From contig NC_092465.1 of assembly GCF_047495875.1 (NCBI RefSeq), forward strand, positions 922,501 to 986,500: a DNA stretch of 64,000 nucleotides. The letters run 5' to 3'. The stretch comes from Pithys albifrons albifrons. Taxonomy: Eukaryota; Chordata; Aves; Passeriformes; Thamnophilidae. Shown here piece by piece: positions 23,601 through 35,600 of the stretch (positions are counted from its first letter, which is position 1; the number at the start of each line of letters is the position of its first letter). The translations under genes were made by a program, and so were the position numbers. Under the pieces are notes generated by a model. The model ran no database searches, had not been told where the DNA came from, and saw only the letters and a program-made list of their open reading frames with translations.

Positions 23601-26600
23601 TGTCCCTGCCACCAGTGCCCAAGGTGGCACCGATGCAAACCAGTCTCCTGTGGCTACCCCAGGGTGGGGATTCATCACACAGCAGCACGACTCAGCGTCA
23701 GCCAATATTAGCTTTGGTCTGTGGGAGCTCTGACTGTTTAAATTTGGCAAGTTTGCCTCTGCCCAGATTTGTCACTTATTTGTCCAGAGCAAAAGCAATC
23801 CAGAGGAGCCAATCAGCAGAATAAATAACGTGGAAATGGGTAATTTCTACAAAAACAAACTTCTAAGTAACCATTGTTTAGCAAGCCCCAAATCCAAAGG
23901 CTGTTTGGTGCCCTGTTGAGTCTCCCAGTGCTCCCAAAGTCAGAGTGAGCTCAGGACACCCTCAGTGCACTTCAGGATTTGGACTGCTGGGTTCAAAGCA
24001 ACATTTTCCTGCTTTCTCTGAACCTCTCATCCATTTCCCCCTCATCATTATTCTGATATGAGAACTCCTGGGCTATTACTCACTTCTCAGCTGTCCAAAA
24101 GGAACTGAGTGCCCATGGAATTCATTTGCAGGAAGAGGACTGGGAAATAACCAGTTCCTGATGAACTACACTGGTAGAAAAATGCACTGGCTTCAGATTG
24201 ATGTGACCTACAGCATGGAGTCCTCAAGTATTTCACAGCATAAATAACTAAAGATAAATAAAGATCTGGAGAGGTCTGGATTTGAAAGGAGTAAGAGTGA
24301 CTTCCCAGCTTGGGAATTTATCATCTGTAGAGAACAACACTGAACAGTTTGGGAGAGATGGGGTCATAGGAAAATGGTTTTATACTCAGGAACAACTGGG
24401 TTTTGCATTATTTTTTTTGGTTTGGGTTTTTTTGTTTAAGGCCTCCAACTCACATGTGTGTGTTTTCCCCCAAACAGTTACATTAAAATCCTGCACTTGA
24501 TCAGAGAATCAGAGAATTAGAATATCTTGAGTTGGAAGGGACCCACGAGGACCATCAAGTCCAAGCCCTGGCCCTACACAGACACACCAGAAATCCCACC
24601 CCATCCCTGAGAGTGTTGTCCAAACGCTCCTGGAACTCTGGCAGCCTTGGGGCTGTGCCCACTGCCCTGGGGAGCCTGGGCAGTGCCCACCACCCTCTGG
24701 GGGAAGAGCCTTTTCCTGATATCCAGCCTCAACCTCTCCTGACACAGCTCCAGCTGTTCCTTTGGGTCCTGTCCCTGCTCACACAGAGCAGAGATCAGTG
24801 CCTGCCCCTCAGGAGGAAGCTGCAGACCATAATGATGATCCTGAACACTCCAGAGAAAAAGAGAAGGATGAAGCAAAGCAAAGACTCTGCATCCCAACCT
24901 TGCTGACCTTACAATCAGTGCCATTCTCCCCAGGTACAGAGACCCTTCAAACCCAGGATAAAAGCACCTCCAAGCTTAACCTCCTCCAGACCAGACATGT
25001 TAAGCTTTGTTGACATGAGTACTACTGCACTCTAAGAATATACCCATTCTGTGTTTCCACTCTCAGACACCCAGGGTGTAGGTGTGTGATCAGTGGCAAG
25101 GCAGCCTCAAGCTTCCACAGGAGGCCCTGGATTACCCACCACAGCCAGCTTTGCATCCCTGTCTTGCACAGCAGCACTGGGGCTCCATGGCCAACGACCC
25201 TACACGTACTACCAGAGGTGACTCCTTGGTGACACTTTGGGGTTTTCCAAATGTTTAAGCCAAAAAGTTATTTCATAACAACAGAATGGCTAAGCCAAGT
25301 TAATTTGGCATCCTTGTCCACAGATGAGGAGGCTCCTGGAGACCACCCAACTGCAGGCCACACAGTGAAATGGCAATTGTGACAATCACCAAGAACAGAT
25401 GTTCACCAACACCCTGCCCTGGAGAGGTCACTGCTGCTCCAGGGCTGGTTTGGAGAGCACTTGTTCCTTGCATGATGCCAGTTATCACCTGGTGCATCCC
25501 GATAAAAGGCAGTCACCCCTCAGCATCTTTGGGAGAAGCCTCCAGGAGCCGACTGATGGAACACGCAGAGTTCTCTTTGCAACTCCTCCCATGGCACCTC
25601 TCAAAAATGAGATGTTTAAATCCTTTAAGTTATTTCTAGCAAGAAAAACTGAAAGAATCCTCCACCCTTTAATCCACTGTTGTCACTTGGTGTATTGCAG
25701 TGACAATGGAGAGATAATTTAATTTTTATTAAGGGCAGTCAGCCCAGCTTTTCCCAAAACACTGGCTGAAGTGCCTTCACTAAATTGACACTGAATCCTC
25801 TAAGAACTCCTCATTTTTAGAAGCCACACTGCTGAGGGCATTTAGTGTGCAAAGACATTTTGAATAAGTGTGTCCTACATCACGTTAAGCCCGACAGTGA
25901 TGCCATTTATATTTTTGCATTTCTTCTTTTTGTGTAATTTAGGAAAATTCTATTTTCACTGCTTAGTAGCAAATGCTGGATTTCTTTCTTCAGATCTGAA
26001 CAGACAATGTTTCCGTTGGCACTCGCAGGATCCTCCCCCAGAGTGCACACAGTGTACGTTCAGTTTTATTTTTATCAGTGCTGACCCCAGCCAGGGAGTG
26101 GTAACAAAGCCCACATACTGGAGAGGTTTGTTTGGGGCTGGTTGTGTGAAAACCAGAGTAATGAGGCACTCTGGCACTTCTAGTATGTTCTGTCCTGTGT
26201 CACTCTCTGACAACTGTTCCTGTTAAACCAACTCCCAGAATCGTTTGGTTTGGAAGGAACCTCAAAGCCCATCTCGTTCCTCTCCCTGCCATGGGCACAG
26301 ACACCTTCCACTAAACCAGTTTGTTCCAATTCCTGATTTCTCCTCTGCAACTCTCTTCAGTTAACACAAACAGCACCCAGTGACTGCAGTTTTATTTTTT
26401 TTAAGAAGCTGGAAGCTCTTTTAATGTTCATGTCAACCTTTTTGGGCTAAGAATTCCCACCTGGTTATCCCCTGTCCCTGCCATATGACAATTATCCATA
26501 CAATGATGAACACAAGCTTTGCAGAAATGGCCCCAAACACTTTGGAAATAACCACACATGCCACATTTTAGTTATTTAAGATCTGCCCTAAGATGCAGGT

Positions 26601-29600
26601 ACTTCCAGCCCTTGCTATGTAGGAGCTTTCATGGGAAGGGAAGCCTTGAGCTTGGCCTTCTCACAGGTAAATTGATTCCAACAGATTCAAAATCAGATTT
26701 GACACATCCAGTTTAAATAATCCAGAATCATCCAGTTTTCCCAAATAGTTTCTAGCTTAATCCACTTAGCACCAGCTCAGACCACAAGAACTAAACCTCC
26801 TTGGAATTTCACACTGGTTTGGGTAGAAGGGACCTTTAAGTCTGTCTCATTCCACCCCCTGCCATGGGCAGGAACACCTTCCACCAGCCCAGGTTGCTCC
26901 AAACCCCATCCAGCCTGGCCTTGGACACTCCCAGGGATCCAGGGGCAGCCACAGCTTCTCTGGGCACCTGTGCCAGGCCCTGTGCCAGGGCCCAGTATCC
27001 AACCTAAATCTGCGCTCGATCAGTTTAAAGCCATTCCACCTTTACTAGTATGAATTGTTGCAAATTACACACAGAGTTATAAACAAACAAACAGCACAAG
27101 CAAAAGGCAGGAAGTCCATCAAAGTCTTTTTTTAAAGCAGAAATCCCACTCCCCTGCAAATGTCTGTCTGATCGAGTCTGCTACCAACTTACAGCACAGC
27201 AGCTGAAACTTGTACTGAAACCAAAACACAGAAATAAACCACAATCTCCACCGCATCCAGTGACAGACAAAATATGGAATTCTGGCTCTGTGCTTTGTAA
27301 TTATGTTGTTTCCCAGTCCTTTGGTATCAGCCTTCAACTTGTCACTACACTGTGAGTGCCGTGTCAGTGGCAGGAAAAGCACCGTGTTAAAATGAAACTA
27401 AACATTGTCACTGTCAGTTTATGGAACCAGCAGTAAAATGTCACTGTGAGTGCCTGTCATGGCGCGGCTGCTGCGGCTGCGCCGGCTGGGGACACGGCAA
27501 TGGCACCTGGCAACGGGACACAGCAATGGCACCCGGCAATGGGACATGGTAATGGCACCTGGCAATGGGACACGGCAATGGCACCTGGCAACGGGACATG
27601 GCAATGGCACCTGGCAATGGGACACGGCAACGGCACCTGGCAATGGGACATGGCAATGGCACCTGGCAATGGGACACGGCAACGGCACCTGGCAATGGGA
27701 CACGGCAACGGCACCTGGCAACGGGACCCGGGAATGGGACCCGGGAATGGCACCTGGCAATGGGACACAGCAATGGCACCCTGTGATGGCACCCGGCAAT
27801 GGCGCCTGGCGATGGCACTCGGAGATGGCACCTGGCGATGGCACTCAGAGATGGCATCCGGCAATGGGACATGTCAATGGCACCCTGTGATGGCACCTGG
27901 CGATGGCACTCGGAGATGGCATCCGGCAATGGGACATGTCAATGGCACTCTGTGATGGCACCTGGCGATGGCACTCAGAGATGGCACCCGGCAATGGGAC
28001 ATGTCAATGGCACCCGGTGATGGCATCTGGCGATGGCACTCGTAGATGGCACCCGGCAATGGGACATGTCAATGGCACCCTGTGATGGCACCCGGCGATG
28101 GCACCTGGCGATGGCACTCGGAGATGGCACCCGGCGATGGCACCTGGTGATGGCACTCGGCAAGGGCATCCCGCAATGGGACACGGCAACGGCACCATGC
28201 CCATGGCAGCCCTGGGGCATCAACCACTTCCACAGGGGAAACTCCATCAGGGTAAACTCCCACCAGGGCAAACTTTGGTGTTTTTCAGTCTAAAGGAAGC
28301 AGTGATGGGTTTATCAGTCCCTGCGTGCTGTGTTTGGCCACTCTGTGACCCAGCAGAGCCCTCACAGGGGACAGGACGTGGCAGGAGGGATACAATGCCC
28401 TGCCAGAGCTGGAGAGAGGCAGCACTGCTCCCATCCATCACAGAATCACACAATCATCAAGGCTGGAAGAGACCCTCAAAATCATCTCCAATCACCAACC
28501 CAGCACCACCATAATTGCCCCTAAACCATGTCCCCAAGTGCCACATCCAGGCTTCTCTTAAACACTTCCCTGGGCAACTTACTTGAATGCCTGACCATTC
28601 TTGTGGTGAAAAAAAAATTCCTAGTATCTAATCTGAACCTCCCCTGGAGCAACTTGAGGCCATTTCCTCTTGTCCTTTCACTTGGGACATGGCAGAAGAG
28701 CCCGACCCCTCTGTGGGTACAACCTCCTGTCAGGGAGTTGGAGAGAGTGGGAATGTCCCCCAGGTGGGGTCAGGCTCTGCTCCCAGGAACAAGGGACAGG
28801 ACAAGAGGAAACAACCTCAAGCTGTGCCAGGGGAGGGTCAGGTCGGACATCAGGAGGAATTTTATTCCTGGAAAGGGTGGTCAGGCACTGGAAAGGGCTG
28901 CCCAGGGAGCTCTGGAGTGCCCAGCCCTGGAGGTGCCCAAGGCAGGACTGGCCGTGGCACTCAGTGCTCTGGGCTGGGGGACAAGGTGGGCATTGGGCAC
29001 AGGGTGGGTTCTATGGGCTGGGAGGGCTTTTCCAACCTTAATGACTGGTGATTCTGGGAAGGTGAGCAATGTGCAGCTCCCCAGCCTTCCCAAGGACCAG
29101 GAGGCTGTTCCTGCCCCATACATTGACAGACACAGGGAGCAGGGGAAGGAGCAGGGGAAGGAGCAGGGGAAGGAGCAGGGGAAGGAGCAGGGCTCATCAT
29201 CCCCTTCCCTGCACAACCTCAGCCCCAACAGGGAGCAGTGCACCTGTTACCTCATGACCAGCTACTGAGCTCACATAAAACACACACACCTGGATCACAG
29301 CAGAGCTCCTTTCTTTCCCCTAAAAGCCACGACACCACAGGGACCACTCAGATGTTTGTGCCACAATGTGCAAATAACAGCATTTTGCTCAGGAATAATC
29401 TTAAATCTTTTGGTAACATGATCTGAAGAATTATTCCCTGTTCACTTCTTAAGGGACACAAACCCCATCCTTTGCTTATACGAGCATTAAAAAAAGAAAA
29501 GAGAGAGGCCTGGAATTCACTGGAATATTCATCATTTCCAACCTTAAACCCACAGCGTACAAACAGACGAATCCAGCAAGTCAGAAAGCAAAGCCAATTT

Positions 29601-32600
29601 AATCTGTGGCTCCCCTGAGGTAAATGTAGTTCACAGTCCTGCCCCCACCCCAACCTCAGCCATAATCCCTGCTTCCTGGAGGTACGAAAGCACTGGAGTG
29701 AGGAAAATTCTGCAGCAGGATATAATGATCCAAAATGACAGGGACAATAATGACAATGAATTTCATGTCTCCCAGTCATAAGCTGGGGATGCTTGACTGG
29801 GCTGACTCACACAATTAAATTGTTACAGGTACAGCAGGATGCAGTTACCAACCGCCTGCTTTTGGGAAGGAGCCTCCAGCACAGGGAAGGAGCGCTGTGG
29901 ATGCACAGCCCTTTTGTTGGGAGCAAAGGGCTCATCCTGCAGGGACGTGGCGGAGCCTGCACCTCTGACAGAGGCAAAACTGGGTTAAAGATGCAGCTGG
30001 TTCAGGCCATTGATTTTATCCCTTTTGAGAGGGATAAAAACGCTCTGACGGATAAAGCACGGCGGGACTCGAGCGGCATCCCAAGCGATCGGAGACCCGC
30101 GGGATGTGCCAGGGAATTGGGAAGCCAGGGCTGCACTGCATCCCCACCAGTGTCTGTGCCAGCACCAGCAGGGAAAATACTCTGCTGCTGTGGGTTTTCA
30201 CTGCACCTGCATCCCCTCTGAATTCCTCACATCCCAGGCTGCCCATTTCCTCCAGGGTTTCACGGACAGCTCTATTATACAGAACATGGGGCAAAATGTA
30301 TTGGAAAACGACAGGATATGGAGCATACACAGAGTATTTCCCCAGTTATACCCATGGTTAGTGTGCCTGCCAGGCTTCTCCCATCCACCCAGACCCAGGT
30401 TTGAAACACCAAGAAATATGAGAAACTGTGTGTATTTAAAATCACCTATGGAAAGTCTTTTTAGTGACAAACTGTCAGAGTTTTTATATCCAGGGAAGGA
30501 AAAACAGCCACAGAGTTGTCTGTAATACCCCTATTACAGCTCAACATCTCCAAATATCCATTTGTCAAACATGAATTATAAAGCTATAACATTTCATAAT
30601 TCAGGACACACTCAAATCCTACGAAAAATAGCTACAAGAGCCTAAATAAAAAAAAGCATTTATTCCATTTTTGACAGCTTAATGAATGCCCTACTCTTTT
30701 GCATTGATTTTTGTGTGTGTGTCTGTGTGTGCACGTGTGCCTGGGAAGGATTTCTCAGGGGGTTTGCTGTAAAGAGGGAAAGCAAAATCCTCTGCCAAGG
30801 CTTTTTATACTTTTAAATAAACTCCATACTAAAATATTTCAGCAAAGAATGTATACAAAACTACTGAGAATGCAAAAAATAAAAGCAAACTACTTACATC
30901 CCAGTAAATGTTTGAGGAAATTCATAGAACAAGACATTAAATAACCCAAGACCCTAATGTGGGAGAGGAGTCCAAGTGGTGTATGTTAATTCCTGCTTTC
31001 AGGAAACAACCTGGAAATTCAGAGAGCAGGATCAGCAAAGCCCTAAACTCTTAAATACACAACTGATTCCAGAACCCAAATTTTCCTTACACCCCTAAAG
31101 GCTCATCTTGCAAGGCAAAATATGTTAAAAAAGTCTGCAGCACCTAGAAATACAAAAATTACATATCAAAGCAAACCATGCCACTTGGAATTGCTGAACA
31201 CTGATACATGCCAGCCAGCTGGATCCCTGCTGTAATGGTTTTCCTAGTTTTTACTGTAATGAACTCTATATAATTCAAACAGAGATGAATTCTTCCCTTT
31301 AAAGGGCTTTAGAACAATCCTGCCCTGATCCTGAGCCAGCCCAGCCTCTCCACTGTGCCTCTTGCCCAGTTCTCCCCGAGCCCCCTAAGTGGATCTGACA
31401 GATCCCTGCTCACATAGCAGCCGCCTTCTCCCCCCAAAATGTTGCCTTTTTGCTGTTCAGGAGTATCCTCATACCAACAAATGCTAAATGCAGTCTGACA
31501 TGTCCCCCTAAGAAACAAACTTGGAAGTTGTGGCTTCAAAGCAAACCTTGAATAAATAGGACACGTTGTGTACACCCCGGCTAACATCCAACATATGCTT
31601 TGGCTTCCCGATGCTCAGGCAGAGCAGGAATAGCCTCTGGACAAGGCTGTGATTTGCTCTTGCTGGTACTTCCAACATTTATAATGTACCATTTTTTTTG
31701 CCTGTATAAACAATTTAAAAGATGTAACGAAGACGACCCCGCTGCCGTTTGGGAACAACATGCTCATGAATTATGGATGGCTGGACGTGCCCCTGCCCCA
31801 CCGCCAATTCCAGACCCACACAAAGAGCATCCCTGGGCTGCCCCCTGCAAAGGGACGGGGCCACCACTGGGGCACAACTGGGCACGGGGCTTGGGCACAG
31901 AAAACACTGACTCACACATGGAATGTTTCTAATTCCTCCCTTCGGTGCCGGGCTCAACATCTGTGATCATTAACAGCCCTGTTAGCAACAACCACAGGGA
32001 CAAAGGGTGATGGACAGGAAAAAGGGAAAGCAAGAAAACAGGATGAAACTACATTTAACTGCAATTACATAAACAGTTAAGACCAATTTATTGATTAATT
32101 ATTTAGGGTAGAGACAAGAGATGGACAGAGAAGAGAAAGATATCACTGACTCTAAGACTTGGGTTTTTTTTCTTTGCCATTATTTAATGCTCTATTTTAT
32201 GACTAATCATTCTGAAAGTACTAAAAGCAGTTTAATTCCATCTTATTACCCTCTTCTCTACTTTCAGTTCAATTCCCCTTTCCTTTGTCCTCCATTCCTC
32301 TGGATTTAGGGTGTGAAATATATCATTAAAATTCAAGTATAATAATTTACAAGACCTAAAGGGTGCCTGCTGAAACATTATGACTTAAAACAAATTTCCT
32401 GTGGCCAGAACACAAGTTAATTGGTCAGGATAAAACAATTCATGTGCTCCAAGCCCATGTGAGTCCACCAGCCCCAGGGGCTGACCTGCAGAGGAGGCAC
32501 TGCAGGCAAAATTGAGTCGAAATGTGGCATGTTAAGAACTGATTTAACATTTTAGTTGAAAAGTCTTTATTCTGTGTTAGGTGCAGTCTCAAAGCACCCT

Positions 32601-35600
32601 GATGTGTATTATCAACACACAAATTTCACCCTTTAGTCCTTCAGAACCACTTTATTCTTCAGGAGAACTGAGGTTTGGTGGAGCTTTGAGAGGTTTTTCA
32701 AATTTTTTTCACTGCAAAACTCCACTTCTTTACATTCTGCCTAAACTCCTATCTTATAAAGAAACCAGAATAAGGCAAGACCAACCAACAATTTTTTCTT
32801 TTTTTTTCTATTTTACACTTCTTCCTTTCCAATATTCAAAGTATGGGTTTGTTTTCTTTTGCTGGGATAGCACCAAAATCTCCAGAGACATCTCTCAGTC
32901 ACTCAGGCCCCTGCCCTGCCCTGCCCTGCCCTGCTGGTGTTTGCCAGCAAAGCCCACGTGCCATCCTGGTGCTCAGTCTTTAGATTTATTGCAACACTGT
33001 TCAAAATAAATATTCATCCAAGAAACCTGAAGACTAATTTTAAGGCTATCCTGAAAGCTGTATCTTTGGAATGCTGGGAGTAGTAAATAGCCACAATACA
33101 GCCCAATTATATATTTAAACAGAAAAAAAATCTCTAGATTATAAATAGATTTCCAGCTATAGTGCTCTTCTGAGGAGTGTAATTACAGTTAAGAGAAGCA
33201 CTCCATTCTTCTGGCATGCTCCTGGGATCCCTTAGAGCAGGCTAAGGGATAGCTTAGGAAAAGGAATAAAGAAATCTGAATTCCTTCTCTGTATCTACAG
33301 CACCTCCTGGTACAGTGTACAAAACTCACCACAAAATCCCACAGCAAATTTCCTCCAGAACTTAAAAATAAGCAGACAAGATGCAGCCTCCATGAGAGGT
33401 AAGTGAAAATCAAGTTCATCCTTTAAATCCCACCCTACTCTCAAACAAGAACCTGTACATACATATTCCCAGAGATATATATGAATTTTTGATTGGTTTT
33501 CATGCTGCTGGGCTCTGTCTGAGAAAAGGGCAAAGACCAACACCAGCTTTAGCCAGAAGCCTCACAAACACTACTGGAGCCCAGTGTGTTTCCAGAGTCC
33601 TTCCCAGAGCAGAAGCCCCTTTGCTGAGCTGATGAAGTGTAAATGCAGTTCCACAAAGGGGCAAGAACTCCCTTTATAATCCATCTTGTGTAAAGACCTT
33701 TCTGCTGCCTAAAGGTCAGAAACCACATCTTCAGGTAAGAACTAACCAGAATGGTACCACTGGGGCAGTGAATCAGTACTTCAGCTATTTATTTTGGAAG
33801 GCTTCTCCAAGCCTGCAAGGAACCCATGGCTTGTTGCCTTATCCTGAACACACTGGACATTCTGCTGTTACCTGCCTGGCCCCATTTCCAAGGAAGCCTT
33901 ACCAAACTTTCTGTCCTGGAAGTGGAAGAGGAGGAAGAACACCACCAGTCTAAATAAAAGCACACTGTGGAACAGCACACCAGTCTGCTGCAAAGAAAAG
34001 CCAGTTCACTTTCTAGAAACTTTTCCTTTCAGGAATTTATAACCCATCACTTAAAGCAGTTTTAACAGAAACCACTCATGTCTTATGGCAATCTCTAGTC
34101 TTTCATTGTAATTACCATGAATGCTGTTTTTGCAGAGTAATTAATTTTACTGGTGATACAAAAACTAATTGATTCAGGCCTCATCCAACCCAGTGTGAGA
34201 ACCACAACCAGATCACCTAGAGGGCAAAATATGTGACATTGCTGGAATAATCACATTTTCCTGACTTCTTCCTCAGAAGTGTTCAATCCAAGAAGTGCAG
34301 AGCATCATGCCCAGCTGGGAAACACCAGAACACTTTCACACAGCACTACATCCACTAGCCAAGAAAACCAATATATTTTCTCCTACCTTCAGTAAGCTTC
34401 TGTCCCAAAAACGTAATTTATCTACCAAATTAATTCTTAAGAGGCAAGATGAATCCTTCAAGCTTCTGTCTTGCCTTTAGAGATTCAATGTACAGGATCA
34501 TTCCCATGTTTCTGACCCCAAACCCACTGGAAGCACAGAGAGGCAACGTACCATCGTAGTAGACAATGGCTCCAACCAGCTTGTCCTTGCGCAGCATTGG
34601 GAAGAGCTCCAAGGCTCTTGACTTGGTGAGGACATAACTGCTCTTTAGGCACTGGCTTCCTGCCACCAGGTCATAGAGTTTTATTCCAATCCAGTAATAT
34701 GGCAGCTGCCACCATCTGCATGGAAAAAATACCCATGAAGTGAAAAAAATGAAAAAAAAAGAATTGAGAAGTACCTGCACACACTGTTCTTGTAATAAAG
34801 AGCACATTGAGTACCAGTGTGTTGCTTTACACCAGTTCTACCTTGAACCATCATACAAGCTTTGGGGTACCACAATGTAATGTAAATACTCAAGTTAGGT
34901 ATTGTGTGCTACTGTTTACAACAGAGCTACTCACTGCAGTGAGTCAAGCAGATTCAAGGCTTTGTGTGCTCTAGAATTAGGATCTAAACTGGCTATTTGT
35001 ACTTCAGTACCACATAAATACAGTCAAGCACTGACCAATGAGAGCTCCAGCTGTTATAAGCCCCCTCCACTAAGTCAGGAATAATAAAGACAGGAAGGAC
35101 CTTAATAAAACTAAGATCATTCAACAAAACCTCCCTGCTCTCAGTAGCCTGTTCCAGTGAGTAACTGTTCTTTGAGATCTGCAAACCTAACACAAAGCAG
35201 TTAGATCAACCCTCTTCCTCAGGGGAGAAGGAAACTGTTCTCTCCAAACCCAACTGTTCTCTCCAAACCCAACTGTTCTCTCCACACCCATTGCTGAGAA
35301 CACTGTGATGGTGTGTGATGAAGACAAGGGTGTACTGAAAGAATAGAAAATAACATGCTGGGAATGAGAGCTCTTTCCAGCTGCTCCCACTTGGGGTGCT
35401 GGAAGGGCACCGAGGAGCTGCACCTCAAAGCAGCCTAAGAGAATGTCATTTTCCTACAGTCCAGCAACATCTCACCCGCTGGGGAGCAGAGCTTGGGACA
35501 GCTTTAGGGACAATCTTTGGGAAGAGGGACCTGGAAACTTCCCCAGGGAGGTGGTTTGCCCGTGAGAAGCCAAGGAAAAGGAGGGATACCCCAGCAGAGC

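Larger units (their letters stand above)
21707..34551 (-). other. GPD2: GPD2 intron 6 (largest, 12.8 kb)
   Basis: Contains the CpG-rich edge next to exon 7, five CR1 fragments, the 13-bp minisatellite and a 12-bp repeat. The segments 21910-24500 and 29200-34550 have no recognised repeat or exon. The first includes an AT-rich stretch at about 22200-22640 with several TAATTA/GATA-like motifs that could be a conserved element. Confidence 0.75.

Noticed and set aside
27419..28293. N-G-T-W-Q-W and C-H-C-R-V-P repeat proteins on both strands
   Set aside because: Effect of the stop-poor 13-bp minisatellite; no splice sites, start context or family resemblance.
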